A DNA stretch of 51,171 nucleotides from Streptococcus oralis subsp. dentisani (GTDB taxonomy: Bacteria; Bacillota; Bacilli; Lactobacillales; Streptococcaceae): NCBI RefSeq assembly GCF_002096335.1, contig NZ_NCUW01000027.1:181929-233099 (forward strand), given 5' to 3'. This document shows, piece by piece, positions 17,196-26,779 of the stretch. Below the pieces are notes generated by a model. That model made no database searches and had not been told where the DNA came from. It worked only from the letters and a program-made list of their open reading frames with translations. Within the stretch, counting starts at the first letter, position 1. Each line of letters opens with the position of its first letter. Made by a program: the position numbers and the translations under genes.

Positions 17196-17606
17196 ATGTA
17201 CATTAGATTGGACAATAAGGAGCCCGAGAAAGCGCAAGAAATTGGGAATCAAATTCGTGCTTATAATCGTTCAAAAAGAGAAAAGGCTGAAAGTGAGTCG
17301 CTTAATCTTTATGTCGAAGACGAAAAGGGCGATCTCTTGGCGGGCTTGGTAGCAGAGACTTTTGGAAATTGGTTGGAAATCGAATATTTGTTTGTGGAAG
17401 AGGAGCTACGAGGACAAGGAATTGGTTCTAAACTACTGCAACAAGCAGAAAATGAAGCCAAGAATCGAAATTGTTGTTTTGCATTTGTGAATACCTACCA
17501 GTTTCAAGCGCCAGATTTTTATCTAAGCCATGGCTACAAGGAAGTTTTTACCTTGCAAGACTATCCCTACACAGGGAAAAGATACTATTACCAAAAGGAT
17601 TTGTGA
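17196..17606 (+). CDS. GNAT-family N-acetyltransferase
   Basis: 136 residues. The acetyl-CoA-binding motif A is VEEELRGQGIGSKLL (about 71-85), followed by QAENEAKNR and the typical C-terminal FYLSHGYKEV. Small-molecule or protein acetylation is likely; the substrate is unknown. The ATG at 17196 has AAAGGAGACAGG upstream; an in-frame extension to 17160 has no ribosome site. The gene stands alone and ends at a terminator. Confidence 0.9.
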   Translation: MYIRLDNKEPEKAQEIGNQIRAYNRSKREKAESESLNLYVEDEKGDLLAGLVAETFGNWLEIEYLFVEEELRGQGIGSKLLQQAENEAKNRNCCFAFVNTYQFQAPDFYLSHGYKEVFTLQDYPYTGKRYYYQKDL

Positions 17607-17661
17607 TCTAGACTTATTTCCTTTGAAGAGGAGCTTAGCTAAGTATCAAAAAAGAACGAAT

Positions 17662-17697
17662 ACTCTCTATCATGTAAGAGGATAGAGAGTTTTTTTG
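17662..17697 (+). terminator. Terminator after the GNAT gene
   Basis: ACTCTCTATC and GATAGAGAGT form a perfect 10-bp stem, loop of 9, then TTTTTT. Confidence 0.93.
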
Positions 17698-17729
17698 TTA
17701 ACAAAACATTACAAAATGACATTTATATA

Positions 17730-17757
17730 TTGCATTGAGTTGGATATATGGTATAAT
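17730..17757 (+). promoter_or_regulatory. Promoter of the XRE regulator pair
   Basis: TTGCAT (17730-17735), 16-bp spacer, extended -10 TGGTATAAT ending at 17757. Confidence 0.65.
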
Positions 17758-17805
17758 ATATTTAAAAAGAAGCGCAACTTTTTAAAAATGTGAAGGAGGA
17801 CGCTA

Positions 17806-18015
17806 GTGGCTAAAAATTTAAAATTAAAATTAGCTCGGGTAGAGCGTGATTTAACACAAGGGGATTTGGCAGAAGCTGTAGGTGTTACTAGGCAGACTAT
17901 AGGCTTGATTGAAGCTGGGAAATACAATCCTAGTCTCTCCCTCTGCCAGTCCATTTGCAGATGCTTAGGCAAAACTTTAGATCAATTATTTTGGGAGGAA
18001 GAAGATGAAAAATAG
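17806..18015 (+). CDS. XRE/Cro-type small transcriptional regulator
   Basis: 69 residues, essentially one helix-turn-helix domain: TQGDLAEAVGVTRQTIGLIE (about 17-36), then AGKYNPSLSLCQSICRCLGK and LDQLFWEE. GTG start with a strong GAAGGAGGA site. It overlaps the next gene by 11 nt. Small XRE regulators paired with a membrane protein are common in Firmicutes; the regulator usually represses its own operon. The target is not determinable here. Confidence 0.92.
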   Translation: MAKNLKLKLARVERDLTQGDLAEAVGVTRQTIGLIEAGKYNPSLSLCQSICRCLGKTLDQLFWEEEDEK

Positions 18016-18493
18016 ATTTTTTTATTATCAATTATTAGACGAAAGGGAAGAACAACTGATTAACAAAGCTGGGACAGAGTCTTTTAATGTGTTTATCGGG
18101 CTCATTCTGCTAAGCTATCTGGTGGCTGTATTATCACCTGCTCTTTTTAATCCTAATATTCTTCTGGTTACCCTTCTTTTAGGAATTTTCTTCTTTTTCA
18201 ATCGTGCACGACAACTTGGAGTGAACTACTATAGTCGTTTTCATTTTACGATTGTAGGGTGTTTGCTGGTGACTCTCGCTATTACGACTCTCTTGATGTT
18301 GGAGAATTATCAATTCAATATCGAAATTTATCAGCACAATCCTTTGAACGTTAAATATTTGTCTGCTTGGGCCATCACTTATCTGATCTACCTTCCTTGG
18401 GTTTTTATCGGCAATCTTGGCCTTAAAAGTTATGGCGAATGGGCTCAAAAAAAGTTTGAGCAAGATATGGATGAACTGGAGAATGGAGAATAG
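18005..18493 (+). CDS. Four-helix membrane protein paired with the XRE regulator
   Basis: 162 residues with four hydrophobic segments (about 27-47, 50-66, 80-100, 121-142) and charged ends (MKNRFFYYQLLDEREEQL and EQDMDELENGE). The ATG follows GGGAGGAAG inside the end of the regulator gene, so the pair is co-translated. No family is named with certainty. A membrane sensor or modulator of the adjacent regulator is an inference from context. Confidence 0.78.
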   Translation: MKNRFFYYQLLDEREEQLINKAGTESFNVFIGLILLSYLVAVLSPALFNPNILLVTLLLGIFFFFNRARQLGVNYYSRFHFTIVGCLLVTLAITTLLMLENYQFNIEIYQHNPLNVKYLSAWAITYLIYLPWVFIGNLGLKSYGEWAQKKFEQDMDELENGE

Positions 18494-18525
18494 CTTGTTA
18501 GCTTTTTATCAATCTCAGTAAAATG

Positions 18526-18534
18526 TGTTATAAT
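18526..18534 (+). promoter_or_regulatory. Extended -10 promoter of pncB-nadE
   Basis: TGTTATAAT lies about 75 nt before the pncB ATG. The -35 region is weak. Confidence 0.5.
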
Positions 18535-18609
18535 AGTACTAATTTATCGGATGGTGTGAAAGTGGTAGAATACATTCATACCTTTGTAAAGTAGGAAGAA
18601 GGAAAACAG

Positions 18610-20070
18610 ATGTATCCAGATGATAGTTTGACATTGCACACGGACTTGTACCAGATTAACATGATGCAAGTTTACTTTGACCAAGGAATTCACAATAAGA
18701 AGGCGGTTTTTGAGGTTTACTTCCGCCAGCAACCGTTTAATAACGGCTATGCTGTTTTTGCTGGTTTGGAAAGAATTGTACATTATCTTAAAGACTTACG
18801 CTTTTCAGATAGCGATATTGCCTACTTGGAAACGCTTGGGTATCATGGAGAATTCTTGGATTACCTCCGCAATTTCAAGTTGGAGTTGACGGTTCGTTCT
18901 GCCCAAGAAGGAGATTTGGTTTTTGCCAATGAACCGATTGTGCAGGTGGAAGGCCCTCTAGCCCAATGTCAATTGGTCGAAACGGCTCTTTTAAACATCG
19001 TTAACTTTCAAACCTTGATAGCGACCAAGGCGGCTCGTATTCGTTCGGTTATTGAGGATGAACCCTTGATGGAGTTCGGGACACGTCGTGCGCAAGAAAT
19101 GGATGCGGCTATTTGGGGAACACGCGCAGCTGTGATTGGTGGCGCCAATGGTACTAGTAATGTACGGGCAGGGAAACTCTTTGGTATTCCAGTATTGGGG
19201 ACTCATGCCCATGCCTTGGTACAGGTTTATGGAAACGACTATGAAGCCTTCAAGGCTTATGCTTCAACCCATCGTGACTGTGTCTTTCTAGTAGATACTT
19301 ATGACACGTTGCGAATCGGTGTGCCAGCTGCTATTCAGGTAGCTCGTGAATTGGGAGACAAGATTAATTTTAAAGGCGTTCGTATCGACTCTGGGGATAT
19401 TGCCTACATTTCCAAGAAAGTCCGTCAGCAACTGGACGAGGCTGGATTTACAGAGGCTAAGATTTATGCTTCTAATGATTTGGATGAAAATACTATTCTC
19501 AACCTCAAGATGCAACATGCTAAGATTGACGTTTGGGGGGTGGGTACCAAGCTGATTACGGCCTATGACCAGCCAGCCCTTGGAGCGGTTTATAAGATTG
19601 TAGCTATCGAAGATGAAACTGGTAAGATGCGCAATACCATCAAGCTTTCAAGCAATGCTGAAAAAGTATCGACCCCAGGTAAGAAGCAGGTATGGCGCAT
19701 TACTAGTCGTGAAAAAGGCAAGTCAGAAGGTGACTACATCACCTATGACGGTGTGGATGTTGCCAGTATGACAGAAATCAAAATGTTCCATCCGACATAT
19801 ACTTACATCAAGAAGACCGTTCGAAATTTTGATGCCGTTCCTCTCTTGGTGGACATCTTCAAAGCAGGAACATTAGTTTACGATTTGCCTAGTTTGACTG
19901 AGATTCAGGCCTATGCTCGTAAGGAATTCGACAAGCTATGGGATGAATACAAGCGCGTGCTTAATCCGCAACACTATCCAGTGGACTTGGCGCGTGATAT
20001 TTGGCAAGATAAGATGGACTTGATTGATAAGATGCGCAAGGAAGCCCTTGGTGAAGGAGAAGAAGAATGA
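18610..20070 (+). CDS. pncB: Nicotinate phosphoribosyltransferase
   Basis: 486 residues. It converts nicotinate and PRPP to nicotinate mononucleotide, the entry step of the NAD salvage (Preiss-Handler) pathway. Family landmarks include LTDLYQINM near the start (here [15 protein letters not shown]), EFGTRRAQ, and GVRIDSGD. Length fits the Gram-positive type. GGAAGAAGGAAAACAG precedes the ATG. Its stop overlaps the nadE start (ATGA), and NadE performs the last step of the same pathway. Confidence 0.96.
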   Translation: MYPDDSLTLHTDLYQINMMQVYFDQGIHNKKAVFEVYFRQQPFNNGYAVFAGLERIVHYLKDLRFSDSDIAYLETLGYHGEFLDYLRNFKLELTVRSAQEGDLVFANEPIVQVEGPLAQCQLVETALLNIVNFQTLIATKAARIRSVIEDEPLMEFGTRRAQEMDAAIWGTRAAVIGGANGTSNVRAGKLFGIPVLGTHAHALVQVYGNDYEAFKAYASTHRDCVFLVDTYDTLRIGVPAAIQVARELGDKINFKGVRIDSGDIAYISKKVRQQLDEAGFTEAKIYASNDLDENTILNLKMQHAKIDVWGVGTKLITAYDQPALGAVYKIVAIEDETGKMRNTIKLSSNAEKVSTPGKKQVWRITSREKGKSEGDYITYDGVDVASMTEIKMFHPTYTYIKKTVRNFDAVPLLVDIFKAGTLVYDLPSLTEIQAYARKEFDKLWDEYKRVLNPQHYPVDLARDIWQDKMDLIDKMRKEALGEGEEE

Positions 20071-20891
20071 GTTTGCAAGAGACCATTATCCAGCAACTGG
20101 GTGTCAAGCCAGTGATTGACGCCCAGGAAGAAATTCGTCGTTCGATTGACTTCTTAAAAAGATACTTGAAAAAACATCCCTTCCTTAAAACCTTTGTACT
20201 AGGGATTTCTGGGGGTCAGGATTCAACCTTGGCAGGGCGTTTGGCGCAATTAGCTATGGAAGAAATGCGAGCAGAGACAGGAGATGACAGCTACCAATTT
20301 ATCGCTGTCCGCCTGCCCTATGGAGTACAAGCTGATGAAGCAGATGCTCAAAAAGCTCTTGCTTTCATCCAGCCAGATGTCAGCTTGGTTGTGAATATCA
20401 AGGAATCAACTGATGCCATGACAGCTGCAGTTGAAGCGACAGGAAGTCCTGTTTCAGACTTTAACAAGGGCAATATTAAAGCTCGTAGTCGTATGATTGC
20501 CCAATATGCCCTTGCAGGTGCCCATAGCGGAGCGGTCATTGGAACAGACCATGCCGCGGAAAATATCACAGGCTTTTTTACTAAGTTTGGTGACGGTGGT
20601 GCAGACATTCTACCTCTTTACCGCCTCAATAAACGCCAAGGAAAACAACTCTTGAAGGAACTTGGTGCAGACCCAGCCCTTTATGAAAAAATCCCAACAG
20701 CAGACCTTGAAGAAGATAAGCCGGGCTTGGCTGACGAAGTCGCTCTTGGAGTCACTTATGCAGAAATTGATGACTACCTTGAAGGCAAAACCATCAGCCC
20801 AGAAGCCCAAGCGACTATCGAAAACTGGTGGTACAAAGGTCAACACAAACGCCACCTACCAATCACCGTATTTGATGACTTTTGGGAGTAA
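20067..20891 (+). CDS. nadE: NH3-dependent NAD+ synthetase
   Basis: 274 residues. It amidates deamido-NAD to NAD using ammonia and ATP. The N-type PP-loop is [13 protein letters not shown], and there is no glutaminase domain, so free ammonia is the nitrogen donor. Conserved [15 protein letters not shown] and [10 protein letters not shown] segments are present, and the C-terminal [14 protein letters not shown] is typical. Translationally coupled to pncB. Three hairpins follow directly. Confidence 0.96.
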   Translation: MSLQETIIQQLGVKPVIDAQEEIRRSIDFLKRYLKKHPFLKTFVLGISGGQDSTLAGRLAQLAMEEMRAETGDDSYQFIAVRLPYGVQADEADAQKALAFIQPDVSLVVNIKESTDAMTAAVEATGSPVSDFNKGNIKARSRMIAQYALAGAHSGAVIGTDHAAENITGFFTKFGDGGADILPLYRLNKRQGKQLLKELGADPALYEKIPTADLEEDKPGLADEVALGVTYAEIDDYLEGKTISPEAQATIENWWYKGQHKRHLPITVFDDFWE

Positions 20892-20912
20892 AAAGGTCCG
20901 GGGGACCTTTTT
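20891..20912 (+). terminator. Terminator hairpin 1 after nadE
   Basis: AAAAGGTCC and GGACCTTTT pair with a GGG loop and a T-run. First of three stacked hairpins. Confidence 0.85.
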
Positions 20913-20945
20913 AGCTTCTTGCCTTGAAACTAGAGAGCAAGAATG

Positions 20946-20964
20946 ACCTCCAGTGGAGGTTTTT
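20946..20964 (+). terminator. Terminator hairpin 2
   Basis: ACCTCC and GGAGGT pair around AGT, then TTTT. Confidence 0.75.
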
Positions 20965-20993
20965 ACCCTGAGCCTGGAAATGAGAAAGCGAGG

Positions 20994-21013
20994 AAGGTCC
21001 GGGGGACCTTTTT
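20994..21013 (+). terminator. Terminator hairpin 3
   Basis: AAGGTCC and GGACCTT pair around GGG, then T-run. It repeats hairpin 1: a 25-nt stretch including the following TTTTTAGCTT is identical. Confidence 0.8.
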
Positions 21014-21049
21014 AGCTTGAGCCTTAAGCTTAGAAAGCGAGGTAACATT

Positions 21050-21601
21050 ATGAAAGCAATCGGTACGCAAATGTTAGAGACGGAACGTTTAATCTTGAGA
21101 AGATTTGTGGAGAGTGATGCGGAAGCCATGTTTCAAAATTGGGCTTCGTCTGCTGAGAATCTAATCTATGTCTCTTGGGATCCTCATCCTGATGTTGAGG
21201 TGACTCGGAACTCGATTCGAAATTGGGTTGCCTCCTATGCCAATCCCAACTACTATAAATGGGCCATTTGTCTCAAAGAGAACCCAGAGCATGTGATAGG
21301 AGATATCAGCATCATTGAAATGCACGAGGAAGATTTAAGTTGTGAAATTGGCTATGTTTTAGGAAAAATCTATTGGGGCCGAGGTATGATGACGGAGGCC
21401 CTGAAAGCTGTGTTAGACTTTTGTTTTACTCAATCAGGCTTTCAAAAGGTCAGAGCTCGTTATGCTAGTCTCAACCCAGCTTCAGGCCGTGTGATGGAAA
21501 AAGCGGGAATGTCTTATCTAAAAACTATTGCCAATGGTGTGGAGAGAAAAGACTACGTTGCGGACCTTATTTATTACCAGATAAGCAGGGAAGACAGGTG
21601 A
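21050..21601 (+). CDS. RimJ/RimL-type GNAT acetyltransferase
   Basis: 183 residues. It opens with LETERLILRRFVESDAEAMF, the classic start of the Acetyltransf_3 group, and carries the acetyl-CoA loop GKIYWGRGMMTEALKAVLDF followed by ARYASLNPASGRVMEKAGM. It is likely to acetylate a protein N-terminus or a small molecule. The ATG at 21050 lies 8 nt behind GCGAGG from the last hairpin module; an in-frame ATG at 21017 is inside that module and less likely. Confidence 0.88.
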   Translation: MKAIGTQMLETERLILRRFVESDAEAMFQNWASSAENLIYVSWDPHPDVEVTRNSIRNWVASYANPNYYKWAICLKENPEHVIGDISIIEMHEEDLSCEIGYVLGKIYWGRGMMTEALKAVLDFCFTQSGFQKVRARYASLNPASGRVMEKAGMSYLKTIANGVERKDYVADLIYYQISREDR

Positions 21602-21621
21602 TTCTCTTTTCTGTTTCTATC

Positions 21622-21648
21622 AAAGTCAGACCTTGTCTGGCTTTTTTT
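21622..21648 (+). terminator. Terminator after the RimJ/L-like gene
   Basis: AAAGTCAGAC and GTCTGGCTTT form a 10-bp stem (one G-U), loop CTT, then T-tract. Confidence 0.9.
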
Positions 21649-21764
21649 GTGCCAGATTTCTAAATAAACTGATTAAATTCCTATTTTTGCCTATCATTGT
21701 CCCTGTTTTTTCTGGAGTTTTGGGGATATAATAGACCTATCAAATCAAAGAATGGAGGAAGGCA

Positions 21765-22475
21765 ATGGACAATGCAATCTTTTTTATCAGTGTTTTTCTT
21801 GCTGGAATTCTCTCCTTCTTTTCTCCTTGTATTTTACCCTTGTTGCCAGTCTATGCGGGGGTCTTGTTGGATGATAAGAATGATGCTCAGGCTTCTAGTG
21901 GAAAATTTTCAATCTCACTTGTTAGTTTATTGCGAACTTTGGCCTTTATAGCGGGGATTTCCTTTGTTTTTATCTTACTGGGTTATGGAGCTGGTTTTTT
22001 AGGCAATTTGCTGTATGCTTCTTGGTTTCAGTATGTGACGGGTGCGATTATCATTCTCTTGGGCTTGCACCAGATGGAAGTCTTACATTTGCAGGGACTC
22101 TACAAGGAAAGAAGGCTACAATTAAAGAGACAAGGGCAAAAGGGTAACGGCTATAGTCAGGCATTTTTACTGGGGTTAACCTTTAGTTTTGCTTGGACGC
22201 CATGTGTGGGGCCGGTTCTGGGGTCTGTTTTGGCCTTGGCGGCTTCAGGTGGTTCAGGAGCTTGGCAGGGTGCTGGTCTCATGTTAGTCTATACGCTAGG
22301 TTTGGCGCTACCATTTTTGGTTCTAGCTCTTGCTTCCAGCTATGTTTTGAAACATTTCCGAAAACTCCATCCTTATCTCGGAACCTTCAAAAAAGTGGGT
22401 GGTTTTCTCATTATCGTGATGGGAATCTTGGTGCTTTTGGGAAATGCTTCCATTTTGACTACATTATTTGAATAG
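21765..22475 (+). CDS. ccdA: CcdA-type thiol-disulfide transmembrane reductase
   Basis: 236 residues with six to seven hydrophobic segments. It passes electrons from cytoplasmic thioredoxin across the membrane. The two redox cysteines sit in SPCILP (about C19) and TPCVGP (about C145), as in CcdA/DsbD-beta proteins. GGAGGAAGG precedes the ATG. It is followed by an extracytoplasmic thioredoxin and MsrAB, matching the pneumococcal CcdA1-Etrx1-MsrAB arrangement as I recall it. Confidence 0.93.
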   Translation: MDNAIFFISVFLAGILSFFSPCILPLLPVYAGVLLDDKNDAQASSGKFSISLVSLLRTLAFIAGISFVFILLGYGAGFLGNLLYASWFQYVTGAIIILLGLHQMEVLHLQGLYKERRLQLKRQGQKGNGYSQAFLLGLTFSFAWTPCVGPVLGSVLALAASGGSGAWQGAGLMLVYTLGLALPFLVLALASSYVLKHFRKLHPYLGTFKKVGGFLIIVMGILVLLGNASILTTLFE

Positions 22476-22488
22476 AGAGGAAAAAGAA

Positions 22489-23052
22489 ATGAAAAAATGG
22501 CAAACATGTCTCCTTGGAGTAGGCTCAATTTGTTGCTTGGCAGCCTGTTCGGCTAAAAACATGTCAGACGAGTCTACTATGAAGGAGCAAACCAAAACAG
22601 AACAAGTTAGTTCACAAACTGCGACTAAAGGTCAGGAAGTCGCTGATTTTGAACTAACAGGTGTAGATGGCAAGACCTATCGTTTGTCTGATTACAAAGG
22701 CAAGAAAGTCTATCTCAAATTCTGGGCTTCTTGGTGTTCCATCTGTTTAGCCAGCCTTCCAGATACGGATGAAATTGCTAAAGAAGCTGGTGATGACTAT
22801 GTGGTCTTGACAGTGGTCTCTCCTGGTCACAAGGGGGAGCAATCTGAAGCGGACTTTAAGAATTGGTACAAGGGCTTGGATTATAAAAATTTCCCAGTTC
22901 TAATTGATCAATCAGGCAAACTTTTGGAAAGTTATGGTGTCCGTTCTTACCCGACTCAAGCCTTTATAGACAAGGAAGGCAAGCTGGTCAAAACGCAACC
23001 AGGTTTTATGGATAAGGATATGATTTTAAAAGAATTGAAAGAAATGGGGTAG
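22489..23052 (+). CDS. etrx1: Extracytoplasmic thioredoxin-like lipoprotein (TlpA/Etrx type)
   Basis: 187 residues. The signal peptide ends in the lipobox CLAAC. After a polar linker, a thioredoxin/TlpA domain carries the active site WASWCSICLASLP. The conserved cis-proline segment is SYPTQAF. It takes electrons from CcdA and hands them to MsrAB outside the membrane. The ATG at 22489 with AGAGGAAAAAG is chosen over an in-frame one seven codons upstream that overlaps ccdA. In S. pneumoniae the homologue is called Etrx1; the symbol is by similarity. Confidence 0.92.
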   Translation: MKKWQTCLLGVGSICCLAACSAKNMSDESTMKEQTKTEQVSSQTATKGQEVADFELTGVDGKTYRLSDYKGKKVYLKFWASWCSICLASLPDTDEIAKEAGDDYVVLTVVSPGHKGEQSEADFKNWYKGLDYKNFPVLIDQSGKLLESYGVRSYPTQAFIDKEGKLVKTQPGFMDKDMILKELKEMG

Positions 23053-23061
23053 AGAAAGGCT

Positions 23062-24174
23062 ATGAATGATAAAGTAAAACTATTTGTCTTGGCAGTGGTC
23101 ATTCTCCTAGCCATAACCGGTCTTTATTTTCTATTGATGCGAAATGCAGGGCAGACAGATAGCTCGCAAATTGAGAAAGCGTCAGTTAGCCAAGGAGGAA
23201 AAACAGTGAAAAAAACAGAAATGAGTAAAGACGCAGACTTGCACGAAATTTATCTAGCTGGGGGATGTTTCTGGGGAGTTGAGGAATACTTCTCACGCGT
23301 GCCCGGAGTGACAGATGCCGTTTCAGGCTATGCAAATGGTAGAGGGGAAACAACCAAGTACGAATTGATCAACCAAACAGGACATGCAGAGACTGTCCAT
23401 GTCACCTATGATGCTAATCAAATTTCCCTCAAGGAAATCCTGCTTCATTACTTCCGCATCATTAATCCAACCAGCAAAAATAAACAAGGAAATGATGTGG
23501 GGACTCAGTATCGTACCGGCGTTTATTACACAGATGACAAGGATTTGGAGGTAATCAACCAAGTCTTTGATGAGGTGGCTAAGAAATACGACCAACCTCT
23601 AGCAGTTGAAAAGGAGCCCTTGAAGAATTTTGTAGTGGCTGAGGATTACCACCAAGACTATCTCAAGAAAAATCCAAATGGCTACTGCCATATCAATGTC
23701 AATCAGGCGGCCTATCCCGTCATTGATGCCAGCAAATATCCCAAGCCAAGTGATGAGGAATTGAAAAAGACCTTGTCAGCTGAGGAGTATGCAGTTACTC
23801 AGAAAAATCAAACAGAACGAGCTTTTTCAAACCGCTACTGGGATAAATTTGAATCTGGTATCTATGTGGATGTGGCAACTGGCGAACCCCTCTTTTCATC
23901 GAAGGACAAGTTCGAGTCTGGTTGTGGCTGGCCTAGTTTTACCCAGCCAATCAGTCCAGATGTTGCCACCTACAAAGAAGATAAGTCTTACAACATGACG
24001 CGCATGGAAGTGAGAAGTCGAGTTGGAGATTCTCATCTTGGTCATGTCTTTACAGACGGTCCACAGGACAAGGGGGGCTTGCGCTACTGTATCAATAGTC
24101 TTTCTATCCGCTTTATTCCCAAAGACCAAATGGCAGAAAAAGGCTATGCTTATTTACTAGATTATGTCGATTAA
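23062..24174 (+). CDS. msrAB: Membrane-anchored MsrA-MsrB fusion, peptide methionine sulfoxide reductase
   Basis: 370 residues. An N-terminal signal anchor (about 6-26) puts the enzyme outside the membrane. The MsrA domain has [11 protein letters not shown] (C69) and reduces the S-sulfoxide. The MsrB domain has GCGWPSF and RYCIN (C343) and reduces the R-sulfoxide. It repairs oxidised surface and exported proteins with electrons from the upstream thioredoxin. It begins 9 nt after that gene, in the same operon. Confidence 0.96.
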   Translation: MNDKVKLFVLAVVILLAITGLYFLLMRNAGQTDSSQIEKASVSQGGKTVKKTEMSKDADLHEIYLAGGCFWGVEEYFSRVPGVTDAVSGYANGRGETTKYELINQTGHAETVHVTYDANQISLKEILLHYFRIINPTSKNKQGNDVGTQYRTGVYYTDDKDLEVINQVFDEVAKKYDQPLAVEKEPLKNFVVAEDYHQDYLKKNPNGYCHINVNQAAYPVIDASKYPKPSDEELKKTLSAEEYAVTQKNQTERAFSNRYWDKFESGIYVDVATGEPLFSSKDKFESGCGWPSFTQPISPDVATYKEDKSYNMTRMEVRSRVGDSHLGHVFTDGPQDKGGLRYCINSLSIRFIPKDQMAEKGYAYLLDYVD

Positions 24175-24244
24175 GAAGTCTTTCCTAAGCAGTTAGAGGA
24201 GAATTTTGCTATACTGATACTAGTAAGTGGTAAAGGAGCAGAGC

Positions 24245-24982
24245 ATGACCTACACAATCTTAATCGTAGAAGACGAGTATCTGGTAAGACAAGGCTTGAG
24301 CAAGCTGGTCAATGTAGCAGCCTACGATATGGAAATCATCGGTCAGGCTGAAAATGGAAGACAAGCTTGGGAATTGATTCAACAACAAGTGCCGGATATC
24401 ATTTTAACCGATATCAACATGCCTCAGCTAAATGGCATCCAATTGGCCAGTCTGGTCCGAGAAACCTATCCTCAGGTTCATCTGGTTTTTTTGACAGGTT
24501 ACGATGATTTTGATTATGCCTTGTCTGCTGTCAAACTCGGTGTGGATGACTACCTGCTCAAACCCTTTTCTCGTCAGGATATTGAGGAAATGTTGGAAAA
24601 AATCAAGCAAAAACTAGACAAGGAAGAAAAGGAAGAGCAGTTACAAGATCTACTGACCGATAAGTTCGAAGGAAACATAGCCCAGAAGATCCAGTCTCAT
24701 CTAGCTGATAGCCAATTCAGTTTAAAGACCTTGGCCAGTGAATTGGGCTTTAGTTCAACTTATCTGAGTTCTTTGATTAAGAAAGAGTTGGGTTTGCCTT
24801 TTCAGGATTATCTGGTGAGAGAACGTGTCAAACAAGCCAAGCTCTTGCTCCTGACAACGGATTTAAAGATTTATGAAATCGCAGAGAAGGTTGGCTTTGA
24901 AGATATGAACTACTTTACCCAACGCTTTAAACAGATTGCAGGTGTGACGCCTCGTCAGTTTAAGAAGGGAGAAGGTCGATGA
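24245..24982 (+). CDS. YesN-type response regulator (receiver plus AraC HTH), RR09/ZmpR-like
   Basis: 245 residues. The receiver domain has the acidic pocket (VEDE), phospho-Asp D56 in LTDINMPQ, and the KPF lysine. A short coiled linker leads to a C-terminal AraC-type double helix-turn-helix ending GFEDMNYFTQRFKQIAGVTP. The start at 24245 has AAAGGAGC; an ATG six codons upstream is rejected. It overlaps the kinase gene by 4 nt. In pneumococcus the equivalent pair (TCS09) lies close to zmpB, but no zmpB-like gene is in this window. Confidence 0.93.
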   Translation: MTYTILIVEDEYLVRQGLSKLVNVAAYDMEIIGQAENGRQAWELIQQQVPDIILTDINMPQLNGIQLASLVRETYPQVHLVFLTGYDDFDYALSAVKLGVDDYLLKPFSRQDIEEMLEKIKQKLDKEEKEEQLQDLLTDKFEGNIAQKIQSHLADSQFSLKTLASELGFSSTYLSSLIKKELGLPFQDYLVRERVKQAKLLLLTTDLKIYEIAEKVGFEDMNYFTQRFKQIAGVTPRQFKKGEGR

Positions 24983-26670
24983 AGCGTTCTTCTCTCCTAG
25001 TCAAAATGGTTATTTCCATTTTTCTGGTCTTTCTCATTCTCCTAGCTTTGGTTGGGACTTTCTACTATCACTCTAGTTCTTCAGCCATTGAGGCTACCAT
25101 TGAAGGCAATAGCCAAACGACTATCAGTCAGGCTAGTCACTTTATCCAGTCTTATATCAAAAAATTAGAAACAACCTCCACCAGTTTGACCCATCAGACA
25201 GATGTCCTAGCCTATGCTGAGAATCCCAGTCAAGAAAAGGTCAAGGAAATCCGAGATTTGTTTTTGACCATCTTAAAGGCAGACCAGGACTTGAAAACTG
25301 TTGTGCTAGTGACTAAATCCGGTCAGGTCATTTCTACAGATGAGAGTGTGCAGATGAAAACATCCTCAGATATGATGGCTGAGGATTGGTACCAAAAGGC
25401 CATTCATCAGGGGGCCAAGCCCATTTTGACACCAGCTCGTAAATCAGACAGCCAGTGGGTCATTTCTGTCACTCAAGAACTTGTTGATGCAAAGGGAGCC
25501 AATCTGGGAGTGATTCGTTTGGACATTTCCTACGAAACTCTGGAAGCCTATCTCAACCAACTCCAGTTGGGTCAGCAAGGCTTTGCCTTTATCATCAATG
25601 AAAACCATGAATTTGTCTACCATCCTCAACACACAGTTTATAGCTCATCTAGCGAAATGGAGGCCATGAAACCCTATATTGAGACAGGGAAGGGTTATAC
25701 TCCAGACCACCAATCCTATGTCAGTCAGGAAAAGATTGCAGGAACAGATTGGACGGTGCTGGGCGTGTCTTCACTGGAGAAGTTAGACCAGGTTCGGAGT
25801 CAACTCATGTGGACCTTGTTTGGAGCTAGTGTCACATCTCTTCTTGCCTGTCTCTGTTTGGTATGGTTCAGTCTTAAACGATGGATTGCCCCCTTGAAGG
25901 ACCTGAGAGATACCATGCTGGAAATTGCTTCTGGTAATCAGAATCTTCGTGCCAAGGAAGTTGGTGCCTATGAACTGAGAGAAGTGACTCGCCAATTTAA
26001 TGCCATGTTGGATCAAGTTGAGCAGCTGATGGCAGATGTTCGTAGACAGGAAGAAACAACCCGTCAGTATGAACTTCGAGCCCTATCAAGTCAGATTAAT
26101 CCGCATTTCCTCTATAACACCTTGGACACCATCATCTGGATGGCTGAATTTCAGGATAGTCAGCGAGTGGTTCAGGTAACCAAGTCCTTGGCGACCTATT
26201 TCCGCTTGGCTCTCAATCAAGGGAAGGACTTGATTTGCCTGTCTGATGAAATCAATCATGTCCGCCAGTATCTCTTTATCCAGAAACAACGCTATGGAGA
26301 TAAGTTGGAATATGAAATTGATGAGAATCCTGCCTTTGATAACCTAGTCTTACCCAAGCTGGTGCTACAGCCCCTAGTAGAAAATGCTCTTTACCATGGT
26401 ATCAAGGAAAAGGAAGGTCAGGGTCATATTCGAGTTTCTGTCCAGAAAACGGATATAGGACTAGTCATCCGTGTTGAGGATGATGGAGTTGGTTTCCAAG
26501 ATGCTAGCGATAGTAGTCAAAGTCAACTCAAACGTGGAGGAGTTGGTCTTCAAAATGTCGACCAACGACTCAGACTTCATTTTGGAGAAAACTATCAGAT
26601 GGAGATCAATTCTGCACCCGAAAAAGGGACGACGGTTGAAATATACATAAATAGAATAGAAACTAGTTAA
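24979..26670 (+). CDS. YesM-type sensor histidine kinase, HK09/ZmpS-like
   Basis: 563 residues. Transmembrane segments at about 9-29 and 274-296 flank an extracellular Cache-type sensor. A HAMP domain follows, then a His_kinase (PF06580) motif SSQINPHFLYNTLD with the phospho-acceptor H376, and an HATPase domain (ENALYHGIKE, EDDGVGF, GGVGLQNV). It phosphorylates the upstream regulator. The ligand is unknown; the family often senses carbohydrates or surface stress. A strong terminator follows. Confidence 0.94.
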   Translation: MKRSSLLVKMVISIFLVFLILLALVGTFYYHSSSSAIEATIEGNSQTTISQASHFIQSYIKKLETTSTSLTHQTDVLAYAENPSQEKVKEIRDLFLTILKADQDLKTVVLVTKSGQVISTDESVQMKTSSDMMAEDWYQKAIHQGAKPILTPARKSDSQWVISVTQELVDAKGANLGVIRLDISYETLEAYLNQLQLGQQGFAFIINENHEFVYHPQHTVYSSSSEMEAMKPYIETGKGYTPDHQSYVSQEKIAGTDWTVLGVSSLEKLDQVRSQLMWTLFGASVTSLLACLCLVWFSLKRWIAPLKDLRDTMLEIASGNQNLRAKEVGAYELREVTRQFNAMLDQVEQLMADVRRQEETTRQYELRALSSQINPHFLYNTLDTIIWMAEFQDSQRVVQVTKSLATYFRLALNQGKDLICLSDEINHVRQYLFIQKQRYGDKLEYEIDENPAFDNLVLPKLVLQPLVENALYHGIKEKEGQGHIRVSVQKTDIGLVIRVEDDGVGFQDASDSSQSQLKRGGVGLQNVDQRLRLHFGENYQMEINSAPEKGTTVEIYINRIETS

Positions 26671-26696
26671 CTCCCAGTCAATTCTGGGAGTTTTAC
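26669..26696 (+). terminator. Terminator after the histidine kinase gene
   Basis: AACTCCCAG and CTGGGAGTT form a 9-bp stem with TCAATT loop, then TTT. It overlaps the kinase stop codon. Confidence 0.92.
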
Positions 26697-26724
26697 TTTT
26701 AAAAATCAGAATGATCAGTCCGTC

Positions 26725-26753
26725 TTGATAAAATCAGTAAAAAAAGATATGAT
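26725..26753 (+). promoter_or_regulatory. Promoter of the UPF0340 gene
   Basis: -35 TTGATA (26725-26730), 17-bp spacer, -10 TATGAT (26748-26753). Confidence 0.65.
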
Positions 26754-26779
26754 AGATAGTGATAAAAGAGGTATCAAGT

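Larger units (their letters stand above)
20891..21043 (+). repeat. Three tandem ~50-nt modules, each a terminator plus conserved spacer
   Basis: Modules of about 50 nt begin near 20891, 20945 and 20994. Each has a hairpin, a T-tract and then a spacer with CCT and an AGAAAGCGAGG-like end (AGAGAGCAAG in the first). The last copy of GCGAGG serves as ribosome site of the following acetyltransferase gene. Confidence 0.6.

Noticed and set aside
18556..18594. 12-codon leader ORF before pncB
   Set aside because: No good ribosome site and no codon pattern or hairpin that would indicate attenuation.
22060..22471. Alternative frame inside ccdA
   Set aside because: CcdA motifs and membrane segments are in the main frame; the other frame has no start signal or family resemblance.
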